Assembly: GCF_018327705.1 (NCBI RefSeq) | Contig: NZ_BNEM01000001.1 | Location: forward strand, 2,356,001-2,420,000 | Direction of reading: 5' to 3' | From: Catellatospora sp. TT07R-123 | GTDB taxonomy: Bacteria; Actinomycetota; Actinomycetes; Mycobacteriales; Micromonosporaceae | DNA length: 64,000 nucleotides | Part shown: in pieces, positions 52,098 through 60,324 of the stretch | Layout: every line of letters begins with the position of its first letter | How positions within the stretch are numbered: the stretch's first letter is position 1 | Notes under the pieces: model-generated | Databases searched by the model: none | Told to the model about the DNA's origin: nothing | What the model saw: only the letters and a program-made list of their open reading frames with translations | Translations under genes and position numbers: made by a program

Positions 52098-54014
52098 ATG
52101 ACCCTGCTCCACGACCTGCTGGGCAGCCCCGACCCCGGACCGTTCGCGCTGCTGCGGCGCGAGGGCTCCGACCGGCTGGAGGTGCTGCGCGGCACGCTGC
52201 GCACCGTCGCGCGGCTGGCCGACCTCCCGCTGCCCGAAGCGGCACCCGGCGAGGCGGCCGGGCCGCGCACGCTGGCGCTGGTGCCGTACCGGCAGCTGGC
52301 CGAGCGCGGCTTCGCCTGCCGCGACGACGGCACCCCGCTGGCCTGCCTGGAGATCACCGACACCGCGCAACTGGACGTCGCCGACGCCGTCGCGCAGCTG
52401 CCGGACACCGTCCCCGACGCCGAGGACCTCGGCTTCGACATCGACGACGACGCCTACCGGGCCCTGGTGGCCGCGGTGCTGCGCGAGCAGATCGGGCACG
52501 GCGCGGGCTCCAACTTCGTGATCCACCGCACCGCGCGGGCGCGCACCGCCGCCGACCCGCGCCACCTGGCCGCCGCCGCGCTACGCCGCCTGCTCACCGG
52601 CGAGCGCGGCGCCTACTGGACGTTCCTGGTGCACCTGCCCGGACCCGGCGGCCGCACCCTCGTCGGCGCCTCGCCGGAACGGCACGTCAGCGTCGACGCC
52701 GGGCTGGCCATGATGAACCCGATCTCCGGGACGCTGCGCCACCGCGACGTGCCCGCGGGCGAGGCCGGGCGGGCGAGGCTGCTGGACTTCCTGTCCGACG
52801 CCAAGGAGGTCAACGAGCTGTCGATGGTGCTCGACGAGGAGCTCAAGATGATGGCGGTGGTCGCCGAGCGCGGCGGCCAGGTGCTCGGGCCGTACCTCAA
52901 GCACATGAGCCACCTCACCCACACCGAGTACCTGCTGGCCGGGCGCACCGACCTCGACGTGCGCGACGTGCTGCGCGAGACCATGTTCGCGCCCACCCTC
53001 ACCGGCAGCCCGATCGAGAACGCGGCCCGCGTGATCGCCCGCTACGAGCAGGCCGGGCGGCGCTACTACGGCGGCGTGCTGGCCCTGCTCGGCCGCGACG
53101 CCGACGGCGGCCAGACCCTGGACGCGCCGATCCTGTTCCGCTGCGCCGACATCGACCCGGCCGGCGGCATCGAGGTCAAGGCCGGGGCGACGCTGGTGCG
53201 CGACTCCACCCCCGACAGCGAGGTCGCCGAGACCCACGCCAAGGCGGGCGGGGTGCTCACCGCGCTGGGCCTGCGCCCGGCCCCGGCCGGGGGCGCCCAC
53301 GCCGAGGTCACCGCGTACGCCCGGGACCCGGAGGTCGCCGCGGCCCTGGCCGCCCGCAACGAGCGGCTGTCGTCGTTCTGGCTGGCCGAGCGGTCCCCCG
53401 CCCCGGCCGCCGCGCCGCTGGCCGGCCGCAGCGTGCTGATCGTCGACGCCGAGGACACCTTCACCGGGATGCTCGGCCACGTGCTGCGCTCGCTGGGCAT
53501 GCGGGTGCGCATCCGGCCCAGCCACGAGGTCGCCCCGGGCGACGCCGAGGCGGACGCCGCCGACCTGCTGGTGCTCGGCCCCGGGCCGGGCGACCCGGCC
53601 GACCGCGCCGAGCCGCGCGTGGTGCGGCTGGACGAGCTGATCGCGCGGCGGCTGGGCCAGCGGGCGCCGCTGCTGGGCGTGTGCCTGGGCCACCAGGTGC
53701 TCAGCCTGCGGCTGGGGCTGGCGATGCACCGGCGCGACGTGCCGTACCAGGGGGTGCCGCGCGACGTGGACCTGTTCGGGACGGTGCGGCGGGTCGGTTT
53801 CTACTCCACGTTCACGGCGCTGGCCGACACCGACCGGCTGGTCACGCCGTACGGCGCCGTCGAGGTCGCCCGCGACGCCGACGGACGGGTGCACGCGGTA
53901 CGCGGCGCGGGGTTCGCCGGGGTGCAGTTCCACCCGGAGTCGGTGCTGACGGAGGACGGGCCCGCGCTGCTCGGTGAGCTGCTCAGCACCCTGCTGCCCG
54001 TCCCCCGCCCCTGA
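52098..54014 (+). CDS. trpEG: Fused anthranilate synthase (TrpE-TrpG type)
   Basis: The 638-aa protein has an N-terminal chorismate-binding (TrpE) part and a C-terminal glutamine amidotransferase (TrpG) part. TrpE motifs include MNPISGTLRHRD, DEELKMMAVVAERGG and GSPIENAARVIARYE. The TrpG part has the catalytic Cys in LLGVCLGHQ and the His/Glu in VQFHPESVLTEDG. It would make anthranilate from chorismate and glutamine. PhzE, which makes 2-amino-2-deoxyisochorismate for phenazines, shares this fused layout. The upstream Trp-rich leader and attenuator favour tryptophan synthesis, and no phenazine genes are nearby. The start ATG 52098 has AGGAAGAG upstream. Confidence 0.88.
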   Translation: MTLLHDLLGSPDPGPFALLRREGSDRLEVLRGTLRTVARLADLPLPEAAPGEAAGPRTLALVPYRQLAERGFACRDDGTPLACLEITDTAQLDVADAVAQLPDTVPDAEDLGFDIDDDAYRALVAAVLREQIGHGAGSNFVIHRTARARTAADPRHLAAAALRRLLTGERGAYWTFLVHLPGPGGRTLVGASPERHVSVDAGLAMMNPISGTLRHRDVPAGEAGRARLLDFLSDAKEVNELSMVLDEELKMMAVVAERGGQVLGPYLKHMSHLTHTEYLLAGRTDLDVRDVLRETMFAPTLTGSPIENAARVIARYEQAGRRYYGGVLALLGRDADGGQTLDAPILFRCADIDPAGGIEVKAGATLVRDSTPDSEVAETHAKAGGVLTALGLRPAPAGGAHAEVTAYARDPEVAAALAARNERLSSFWLAERSPAPAAAPLAGRSVLIVDAEDTFTGMLGHVLRSLGMRVRIRPSHEVAPGDAEADAADLLVLGPGPGDPADRAEPRVVRLDELIARRLGQRAPLLGVCLGHQVLSLRLGLAMHRRDVPYQGVPRDVDLFGTVRRVGFYSTFTALADTDRLVTPYGAVEVARDADGRVHAVRGAGFAGVQFHPESVLTEDGPALLGELLSTLLPVPRP

Positions 54015-54021
54015 AGGCAGA

Positions 54022-54069
54022 GGGAAGGGCACCTTCTCATCGCGATACGAGATGGAAGGTGCCCTTCCC
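54022..54069. repeat. GAAGGGCACCTTC palindromic repeat, copy B; bidirectional terminator
   Basis: Arms GGGAAGGGCACCTT and its complement form a long hairpin with CTCATC/GATGAG-like inner pairing. It lies between the convergent anthranilate synthase gene and the hypothetical gene ending at 54104. The core arms match copy A at 2903-2946. Confidence 0.75.
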
Positions 54070-54103
54070 CACGCTCGCGGGCGGGGCCGGCGCCGCGCGG
54101 CGG

Positions 54104-54625
54104 CTAGACCAGTTCGACGGGGTCGAGGCGCAGGCGCTCGATCAGGTTGTCGCGGTGCAGGGCGGCGATCGGGTCGACCAGGTCGGGGTGGCGCAGCAGC
54201 GCCGCGGCCTGTACGTCCTCCGGGTTGGGCTTGGTCAGGCGGGTGAAGTCGCGCGGCACCACCTGGGCGTGCTCGCAGTCGGCGGTCGCGGTGACCGCGT
54301 CGGCGGCCAGCCGGGGGTCGGCCAGCAGGCAGGCGGCCCAGCTCGCCACGACCTCGTCCACCCAGCCGCGCCAGACCCGGTCGGCGTCCTCGTCGGGCTC
54401 GTCGAGGTGCACCACGCGGTCCAGGCCGCCGGACCCGCCCGGCCCCACCAGCGCCAGCAGCCCCGCGTCCATCACGGTCGGGTAGCGCAGCCATGCCGCC
54501 ACGGTCACCGCCTGGCGGGCCTGGGCCAGCACCCGGGCCGCCTCGGCCGGGCCGCCCGCGGCGGGGTAGGTGCGGGTGAGCCAGTGTGTCGTAGCGGCGA
54601 TGACAGGGGCGAGGCCGGCGTTCAC
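54104..54625 (-). CDS. Hypothetical protein
   Basis: The 173-aa soluble protein starts at GTG 54625, with GAGG five bases upstream; codons further upstream give Arg/Pro-rich sequence unlike protein. Content: NAGLAPVIAATTHWLTRTY, a helical stretch with AARVLAQARQAVTVAAWLRYP, and DEVVASWAACLLADPRLAADA. It is mostly alpha-helical with no signal or TM segment. I do not recognise the family. It ends 35 bp before the palindromic repeat and is convergent with the anthranilate synthase gene. Confidence 0.65.
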   Translation of the reverse strand: MNAGLAPVIAATTHWLTRTYPAAGGPAEAARVLAQARQAVTVAAWLRYPTVMDAGLLALVGPGGSGGLDRVVHLDEPDEDADRVWRGWVDEVVASWAACLLADPRLAADAVTATADCEHAQVVPRDFTRLTKPNPEDVQAAALLRHPDLVDPIAALHRDNLIERLRLDPVELV

Positions 54626-54992
54626 GACTACCTCATTCGGGGTGGGCCACCTGCGGCGTAGCGGTCGGGGCCGCAGCGGCGCGGCACCCCGCCGAGGGCA
54701 GCGGGAAGCTGCAATGTTAGCCAGGCGGCAGCCGCAAGTCGATCCACCGTCACCGATTCGAGCACTGCTGGCGCGGGGCAATGTGATGAATATGACGGTC
54801 GGGGCGCGTCGGGGGCGCGGTCGTCGTCGGCTGCGGGGTGTTGATCGTCGCCTGCGGTCACTTCCTGCGTTCGTAGCCGAGGAGATGACCGCAGACGGCG
54901 ATCTCCGCCCGCCACCGACCCACGACCCGGGTTATCCACAGCCGCGCGGCACCCCGTTGTGCCGGTTCGGGCGCGCTGCGAGGCTCACCGGC
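54626..54992. other. 367-bp intergenic region with an imperfect hairpin
   Basis: Divergent region between the hypothetical gene and the EspC-like gene. An 18-bp stem with two mismatches (54843-54860 with 54886-54903; arm GATCGTCGCCTGCGGTCA) forms a hairpin. One arm of the same sequence recurs alone at 58386-58403. TTATCCACA (DnaA-box-like) is at 54932-54940. No gene was seen. Confidence 0.45.
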
Positions 54993-55337
54993 ATGACTGC
55001 GGACCTCACGGGAACCGCCGACGCCGTCACCGCGTACGCGGGACGGGTCGAGGCCGTCGCCGAGCAGCTCGCCAGGGTCGGCGTGCCCTGGCTGGGCGCG
55101 GCCGACGCGCCGGTGGCGGCGGCGCACGAGCGGCTGGCCGAGGCGGCCCAGACGCGGCTGCGGGCGCTGACCGACGACCTGTTCGCGCATGCCGACCTCG
55201 GCCTGGTCGCCGCCTCCGCGCGGCTGCGCGCCGACACCGACGCGGCCGCCGCCAGCCGCGCCGCCGGCCGGGCCGACCCCGCGACCCGGCACCGCCTGGG
55301 CGCCACCGACGGCTGGGCGCTCGGAGCACCCCGGTGA
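54993..55337 (+). CDS. EspC-like type VII secretion target protein (WXG100-related)
   Basis: The 114-aa protein starts at ATG 54993. It is a helical protein beginning TADLTGTADAVTAYAGRVEAVAEQLARVG, then VPWLGAADAPVAAAHERLAEAAQ, and ending in an Ala/Arg-rich helix. This matches the ~100-aa EspC-type 'type VII secretion target' pattern, with WLG in the turn. Its TGA stop overlaps the GTG of the next gene, a large WXG/RTX/metallopeptidase protein. Coupled small and large partners are typical of ESX substrate pairs. There are no ESX machinery genes in the window. Confidence 0.65.
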   Translation: MTADLTGTADAVTAYAGRVEAVAEQLARVGVPWLGAADAPVAAAHERLAEAAQTRLRALTDDLFAHADLGLVAASARLRADTDAAAASRAAGRADPATRHRLGATDGWALGAPR

Positions 55338-57358
55338 CCGCCGCGCCGACGCTGGTCGAGGTCCCTGCCCTGTGGACGCTGGACACCCGCCCCGGGCCGC
55401 TGCTCGCGGCGGCGGCAGGCTGGCGTGCCTGCGCCGACGCCGCCGACCGCGCCGCCACCGGCCTCACCGGCCACGACCCGGCCCGGTCGTCCACCCGGAC
55501 CAGCGGCCCCGGCCCCGACCGGGCAGGTCATCGCGGCGCGATGCCCGGCGACGGCGCCGAGCCGACGCGGTCACCCGAACCGGGCGCGGTGCCCGGCGGC
55601 GGCTCGACGCGGTCAACCGAACCGGGCGTGGTGCCCGGCGGCGTCGGGCCGACGCGGTCGGCCGAACCGGGCGCGCCGCACCCGGCCGAGGACTGGACCG
55701 GCCGCGACGCCACCGCGTTCGCGCAGCGCTCGGCCCACCTCGCCGACCGGCTGACCGTGGTCGGCCGGATCGCCCGCCGCGCCGCAGCGGCCCTGGACGA
55801 GCTCGCGGCCCGCACCGCGAGCACCGAGCGCCACCTCGACGAGTCGCTGGCCCGGGTCAGGGCCGCAGTGCCGCACCGGGCAGGGCCGGAGCAGGTCGTG
55901 TTCGCGGTCGCCGGGCCGGCGCCCCGGCGGCTGGTCGGCGCCGCCGTCGCCGAGGCCGGGGCGCTGCGCGCCGACCTGGCCGCCGCGACCCGCACCGCGG
56001 TCGCCGCGCTGGACGCGGCCGCCGCCGCCCTGCGCTGGCTGGCCGAACCGCCCACCACCGCCACCGGGCCGGAGCTCGTCGAGGCACAGGTGCTGCACGC
56101 GCCCGGGCTCACGGTGGTGCGCACCGGCAAGGCCGACGACACCCTCGCGGTCACCGTCGAGGACGGCCGGGTGATGGTACGCGCCGACGGCCGCGCCGTG
56201 GCCGTGCTCGACCCCGCCGACGGCCGGATCGTGCTGCGGACCGGCGCGGGCGACGACCGGACACACGTCGACCCGGGCGTCCCCGTGCCCGTGACCGTGC
56301 TGGCCGGGGCGGGGGCCGACCTGGTCGACGGCGGCGACGTCCTGGTCGGCGGCGACGGCCGCGACACCCTGCTCGCCGGGGCGCGCGACGCGGTGCTGCT
56401 CGGCGGCGGCAGCCGCGACTACCTGCAGGGCGACACCGGCGACGACCTGCTCGACGGCGGCGACGGCGACGACACGGCATACGGGCTCGACGGCGACGAC
56501 ACGCTGCGCGGCGGCACCGGCCACGACCACCTCGACGGCGGCCGGGGCGACGACGACCTGCGCGGCGAGGCCGACCCCGACACGCTGGCCCCCGGCGCGG
56601 GCGCCGACACCGCCGCCGGTGGCACCGCCGCCGACCTCGCCTACCTCGACGCCGCCGACACCACCGCCGGACCGGCCGTCGAGCAGGTCCACCACCGTGT
56701 CGACCAGGCCCCGGACGAGCCGGGCGGCCGGATCCGGGTCGAGGGGTCGGCGCGGTTCCAGGCCCGGGTGGAGTCCGATCTGGACCTGCTGCGCGCCTCG
56801 CCGCTCGGCCAGGGCATGCTCGCCGAACTGGACCGGGGCCTGGCGGCGTGGGAGCCGTCCGGCGTCCTCGGCGGCCAGGGCGCCTGGCCGTGGCTCGCCC
56901 CGCCCGCCGACCCCGCCGCGGGCGTGCTGACCATCCGGGAACTGCCGCCCGGCACCGACAACGCGTACGCCGCAGTCGAGGACGGCCGCCACACCGTCGG
57001 CTACGACACCTCGTTCGACGGGCTCGGCGGCACCGTCGCGGGCGGCGACGCGACCCCGGTGGCGGTGCTCTACCACGAGTTCGCCCACGTCTGGGACCAC
57101 CTGCACGGCTATGCGTATCCCCACGGCCACCACGCCGACGACGTGATGTGGGACGGCACCCGGATGGTGCCGGTGCCCGCCGCCGAGCGGGTGGCCGTGG
57201 GCCTGCCGGTCGACGATGACGGGGATCCGACAACGCCCGATCGGCTCGATCCGCGCCACCCGTACCCGTTGACGGAGAACGCACTGCGCGCTGAGCTGGG
57301 CGAACGCAGCCGGGTCAGCTACGGCGACACGGCCGCCGCCAGCGTGACTTCCCCTTGA
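55334..57358 (+). CDS. Probable type VII-secreted effector: WXG-like region, RTX repeats, HExxH metallopeptidase
   Basis: The 674-aa protein starts at GTG 55334, overlapping the stop of the EspC-like gene. Residues ~1-60 and ~120-235 are helical with a WTGRDATAFAQRSAHLADRL block, as in long WXG100/LXG-type proteins. Between them lies a Pro/Gly-rich linker of near-repeats (PTRSPEPGAVPGG, STRSTEPGVVPGG, PTRSAEPGA). Residues ~320-435 hold RTX-type calcium nonapeptides (GGDGRDTLL, GDTGDDLLDGGDGDDTAYG, GGRGDDDLRG). The C-terminal domain has the zincin motif HEFAHVWDH (residues ~580-588), resembling Peptidase_M91/NleD-like effectors. No signal peptide was seen. Effector function is inferred from architecture; target and immunity protein are unknown. 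Confidence 0.75.
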   Translation: MTAAPTLVEVPALWTLDTRPGPLLAAAAGWRACADAADRAATGLTGHDPARSSTRTSGPGPDRAGHRGAMPGDGAEPTRSPEPGAVPGGGSTRSTEPGVVPGGVGPTRSAEPGAPHPAEDWTGRDATAFAQRSAHLADRLTVVGRIARRAAAALDELAARTASTERHLDESLARVRAAVPHRAGPEQVVFAVAGPAPRRLVGAAVAEAGALRADLAAATRTAVAALDAAAAALRWLAEPPTTATGPELVEAQVLHAPGLTVVRTGKADDTLAVTVEDGRVMVRADGRAVAVLDPADGRIVLRTGAGDDRTHVDPGVPVPVTVLAGAGADLVDGGDVLVGGDGRDTLLAGARDAVLLGGGSRDYLQGDTGDDLLDGGDGDDTAYGLDGDDTLRGGTGHDHLDGGRGDDDLRGEADPDTLAPGAGADTAAGGTAADLAYLDAADTTAGPAVEQVHHRVDQAPDEPGGRIRVEGSARFQARVESDLDLLRASPLGQGMLAELDRGLAAWEPSGVLGGQGAWPWLAPPADPAAGVLTIRELPPGTDNAYAAVEDGRHTVGYDTSFDGLGGTVAGGDATPVAVLYHEFAHVWDHLHGYAYPHGHHADDVMWDGTRMVPVPAAERVAVGLPVDDDGDPTTPDRLDPRHPYPLTENALRAELGERSRVSYGDTAAASVTSP

Positions 57359-57471
57359 CCGTCTGCTATGGAGGTCCAGCCGATTGCGTGGAGCCGCCCT
57401 TGTTTGACACAGTGTGCGCGCGTTGATCGTCAGATGCCGTCACGCGGTGACTAGGGGAGGCAGTAAACACC

Positions 57472-58281
57472 ATGATGGGTCCTCAGCACGCACTGTCCGG
57501 AGCGGCCGCCTGGCTGACCGGATCCTGGGTGGCCTCGACCTTCTTCGACTACCCGCAGTCGATCACCACCATCGCGATCGGCACCGCCGTGTGCGCCGGT
57601 GGTGCGCTGCTGCCCGACCTGGACATGTCGGGAAAGGTCACCCACAACGAGGGCGGTTCGACGGTCTCGCGCAGCTTCGGCGTCTTCTCGCTGTTCGTCG
57701 CCGAGGTGATCGAGAAGATCTCCGTCGGGGTGTACACGGCGACGAAGCTCAGCCACGACCCGGACCGCCACAACGGCCACCGCACGCTGACCCACACGCT
57801 GCCGTTCGCGGCGCTGATGGGCTTCGGCGCGACCTGGCTGTGCACCCGGTTCGGCAAGTGGGCCGTGCTCGGCATCCTGTTCGTGATGTTCGGTTTCGCG
57901 CTGCGCGGCCTGTTCGACAAGTGGGCCCACAAGGCGGGCTGGGTGATCGTCACGATCACCTCCGGCGCCGCCGCGTACGGCGCCTACCTCCAGCTGCCTG
58001 AGGGCCGCGGCTTCCCGATGATCGGGCTCGCGGTGGGCGTGGGCTGCATCGTGCACCTGTTCGGCGACATCATCACCCGCGCCGGGGTGCCGATTCTCTG
58101 GCCGATCCCGACCGGCCGCAAGATGTGGCGCATGGTCGGCCTGCCCGACAAGTTCGCCATCGAGGCGGGCAGCAAGGTGGAGACCACCCTGCTGCGCACC
58201 GTCTTCACCGTGATCGCCCTGGTCGCGGGCGCGGGCGTGCTGGCCACCCCGCTGCTCAAGAAGTTCAACATCGACCTCTGA
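57472..58281 (+). CDS. YdjM-like metal-dependent hydrolase membrane protein
   Basis: The 269-aa protein starts at ATG 57472. It belongs to the LexA-binding inner-membrane hydrolase (YdjM/DUF457) family: GPQHALSGAAAWL at the N-terminus, LLPDLDMSGKVTHNEGG, HRTLTHTLPFAALMG and HLFGDIITRAGVPILWP. The conserved His and Asp residues form a predicted metal site between about 6 TM helices. Function is unproven. A TTGACA box at 57404-57409 lies upstream, but no convincing -10 was seen. A perfect hairpin follows. Confidence 0.85.
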   Translation: MMGPQHALSGAAAWLTGSWVASTFFDYPQSITTIAIGTAVCAGGALLPDLDMSGKVTHNEGGSTVSRSFGVFSLFVAEVIEKISVGVYTATKLSHDPDRHNGHRTLTHTLPFAALMGFGATWLCTRFGKWAVLGILFVMFGFALRGLFDKWAHKAGWVIVTITSGAAAYGAYLQLPEGRGFPMIGLAVGVGCIVHLFGDIITRAGVPILWPIPTGRKMWRMVGLPDKFAIEAGSKVETTLLRTVFTVIALVAGAGVLATPLLKKFNIDL

Positions 58282-58300
58282 CCCGCTCCGCGGGTCACCC

Positions 58301-58335
58301 GACGGCGGCCGTGGCACTGCGCCACGGCCGCCGTC
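58301..58335 (+). terminator. Hairpin terminator with perfect 15-bp stem
   Basis: GACGGCGGCCGTGGC (58301-58315) pairs with GCCACGGCCGCCGTC (58321-58335) around ACTGC, 20 bp after the YdjM-like stop. Confidence 0.72.
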
Positions 58336-58381
58336 GGCATCCCACCCCCACCCGCACCGGCGACGGCACCGGCGACGGGCA

Positions 58382-58525
58382 GGTTGATCGGCATCTGCGG
58401 TCAAAACCTGCGCTGAAAGAACACTTTCCGACCGGAAACAGCGATCACCACCGCCACCCGCCACCCGATCACCGTGGCCACCCGATCATCGCGCCACCCG
58501 ATCACCGTGGCCACCGGATCGGTCG
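58382..58525. repeat. Solo repeat arm and CCACCCGATCA tandem repeats
   Basis: The arm GATCGGCATCTGCGGTCA (58386-58403) resembles the 54843-54860 hairpin arm. From about 58460 to 58520 the unit CCACCCGATCA(C/T) is repeated imperfectly about three times, with CGTGGCC between two copies. It lies between the YdjM-like gene and the convergent polymerase gene. No gene was seen. Confidence 0.45.
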
Positions 58526-58558
58526 GCACGCCGCCCGGCCGTTGGCGGCGGAGGGGCG

Positions 58559-60223
58559 CTACTTGGCGTCGCCGTAGGAGTCGGCCACGGCGACCGTCAG
58601 GGGGAAGCGCACCGTGGTGGCGCCGAACAGCATCCGGCCCGTCTGCTCGGCCGCGTCCTCCAGCGCCACCACCACCGCGTCGGCCTCGGCCGCCGGGCAG
58701 TGCACGATCACCTCGTCGTGCTGGAAGAACACCAGCTCGGCCGGGCTGTCCCACAGCCGCGTACGCAGGGTGGCCAGCAGGGTCGCGGCCCACTCCGCCG
58801 CCGTGGCCTGGATGACGAAGTTGCGGGTGAACCGTCCCCGCGACCGACCCGACGCCCCCTCGTCGGCCCACGACGACTCCAGCGCCGAGGGCGGGCAGGT
58901 CCGCCCGAGCCAGGACCGCACCAGCCCGCCGGTCTCCCCGGCCCGCGCCGCCGCCTCGACGTACGCCCAGGCGCGGGGGTAGCTGCCGCGCAGCACCGCG
59001 ATGGCCGGGGCGGCACCGCCGCCGGTCTGGCCGTACATGGCGCCGAGCAGGGCGAGCTTGGCGGCGGCGCGGTCTCCCTGGAACGAGTCGGCGGCCAGGG
59101 CGGCGTAGAGGTCGCCGGTGCCCGCGGCGCGGGCCAGGCGGGTGTCGGCGGAGACGGCGGCCAGGATGCGCGGTTCGAGCTGCCCGGCGTCGGCGACGAC
59201 CAGCCGCCAGCCGGGTGCGGCGCGCACGGCGCCGCGCACCGCCTTGGGGATCTGCAGGGCGCCGCCGCCCCGGGTGGCCCAGCGGCCCGAGACGACGCCC
59301 GCCGGGATGTACGCCGGGCGGAACCGGCCCTGCTGCACCCACTGTTCGCGCCAGGTCCAGCCGTGCGCGGTCCAGATCCGGTAGAGCTCCTTGTATTCCA
59401 GCAGCACCGGGATCACCGGGTGGTCGACCCGCTTCAGCACCCAGGACCGGGTGTTGGGCACGTCGTGCCCGGCCCGCCGCAGCGCGCGGCGCAGCTCGGC
59501 GGGCGAGTCGGGGTGCAGCCCGGGGGCGTCGAGCAGCTCGGCGATGCGGGCGGACAGCTCGGCCAGGCGGCGCGGCGGGGTGAGCCCGGTGCGCGAGCGC
59601 ACGGCCGAGGGCTCGCCGAGCAGGCTGGTAAGAATTTCGTCGTGCGCGGCGGCGTCCCAGGGCAGGCCGGTGTGCTGCATCTCGGCGGCGATCAGGGCGC
59701 TGGCCGACTCGGCCGCGATCAGCAGGCGCATGCGGGCGGGGTGCTCCCCGGCGGCGAGCCGGTCACGCTGGTCGCGGTAGACGGCGGCGAGCAGGTCGAG
59801 CGGGGGCACGCCGTCGTCGGCCGACAGCGGCGCGGGCTCGTCGCCGAACAGGGTGCCCTGCCGGTCGCCGGGCGGCTGGGCCTGCCGGACGGCCTGGTCG
59901 GCGGGGACGGGCGCACCGGTGAGCCGGGCGTACGCCGCGGCGGCCGAGCGGGGCTCGCCGTAGCGGCCGTCGTAGGCCAGCAGCAGGGCTTCGGCCAGTT
60001 CGAGGTCGTGGCAGCGGTGCAGCCGTACGCCCGTTTCGAGCAGGCGCGGGTAGACCTGGTCGGCGGCCGCCCACAGCCAGCGCGGCCGGGCCGCGTCGCG
60101 GGCCGCGACCGCCGCGGCGAGGTCTGCGACGCGCTCGTCGGGGCCGGCGGGGTGCCCGCTCTCATCCAGCGGGCGCAGCTGGCCGCCGCCGGAGGAGTCC
60201 GCCACCACCGCGATCACCGACAC
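58559..60223 (-). CDS. Family A DNA polymerase-like protein (exonuclease-polymerase homologue)
   Basis: The 554-aa protein has an N-terminal third resembling a degraded 3'-5' exonuclease domain. A family A polymerase domain follows: motif A VVADAGQLEPRIL (usual DYSQIELR), motif B RAAAKLALLGAMYGQTGGG (Lys kept, usual Phe replaced by Leu) and motif C VFFQHDEVIVHC. It is much shorter than PolA (about 900 aa) and lacks the 5'-3' exonuclease. Similar proteins are annotated in actinobacteria as a 'bifunctional 3'-5' exonuclease/DNA polymerase'. Role is unknown: repair or specialised synthesis. It is divergent from the methyltransferase gene. Confidence 0.83.
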   Translation of the reverse strand: MSVIAVVADSSGGGQLRPLDESGHPAGPDERVADLAAAVAARDAARPRWLWAAADQVYPRLLETGVRLHRCHDLELAEALLLAYDGRYGEPRSAAAAYARLTGAPVPADQAVRQAQPPGDRQGTLFGDEPAPLSADDGVPPLDLLAAVYRDQRDRLAAGEHPARMRLLIAAESASALIAAEMQHTGLPWDAAAHDEILTSLLGEPSAVRSRTGLTPPRRLAELSARIAELLDAPGLHPDSPAELRRALRRAGHDVPNTRSWVLKRVDHPVIPVLLEYKELYRIWTAHGWTWREQWVQQGRFRPAYIPAGVVSGRWATRGGGALQIPKAVRGAVRAAPGWRLVVADAGQLEPRILAAVSADTRLARAAGTGDLYAALAADSFQGDRAAAKLALLGAMYGQTGGGAAPAIAVLRGSYPRAWAYVEAAARAGETGGLVRSWLGRTCPPSALESSWADEGASGRSRGRFTRNFVIQATAAEWAATLLATLRTRLWDSPAELVFFQHDEVIVHCPAAEADAVVVALEDAAEQTGRMLFGATTVRFPLTVAVADSYGDAK

Positions 60224-60324
60224 CCGCCCATTCTGCGGCCCACCCCCGACAACCGGCGCAAACTCTGTCGACCAACGTGGGCAAGGCCCGGCGGCGCGGC
60301 CCGCACCGCCCGGACAATGGGGGT

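Noticed and set aside
51944-54014. Phenazine-type cluster suggested by the fused TrpE-TrpG (PhzE-like) gene and the phosphopantetheinyl transferase
   Set aside because: There are no phz or other biosynthetic genes nearby, and the Trp-leader attenuator points to tryptophan biosynthesis. The transferase is 50 kb away.
54932-54940. TTATCCACA, a perfect DnaA-box 9-mer
   Set aside because: Only one box is present, with no cluster, no AT-rich unwinding element and no dnaA/dnaN genes nearby. A single occurrence is compatible with chance.
58446-58525. Short tandem repeats of CCACCCGATCA considered as CRISPR-like
   Set aside because: Units are too short, spacers are missing or nearly identical, and no cas genes are present.
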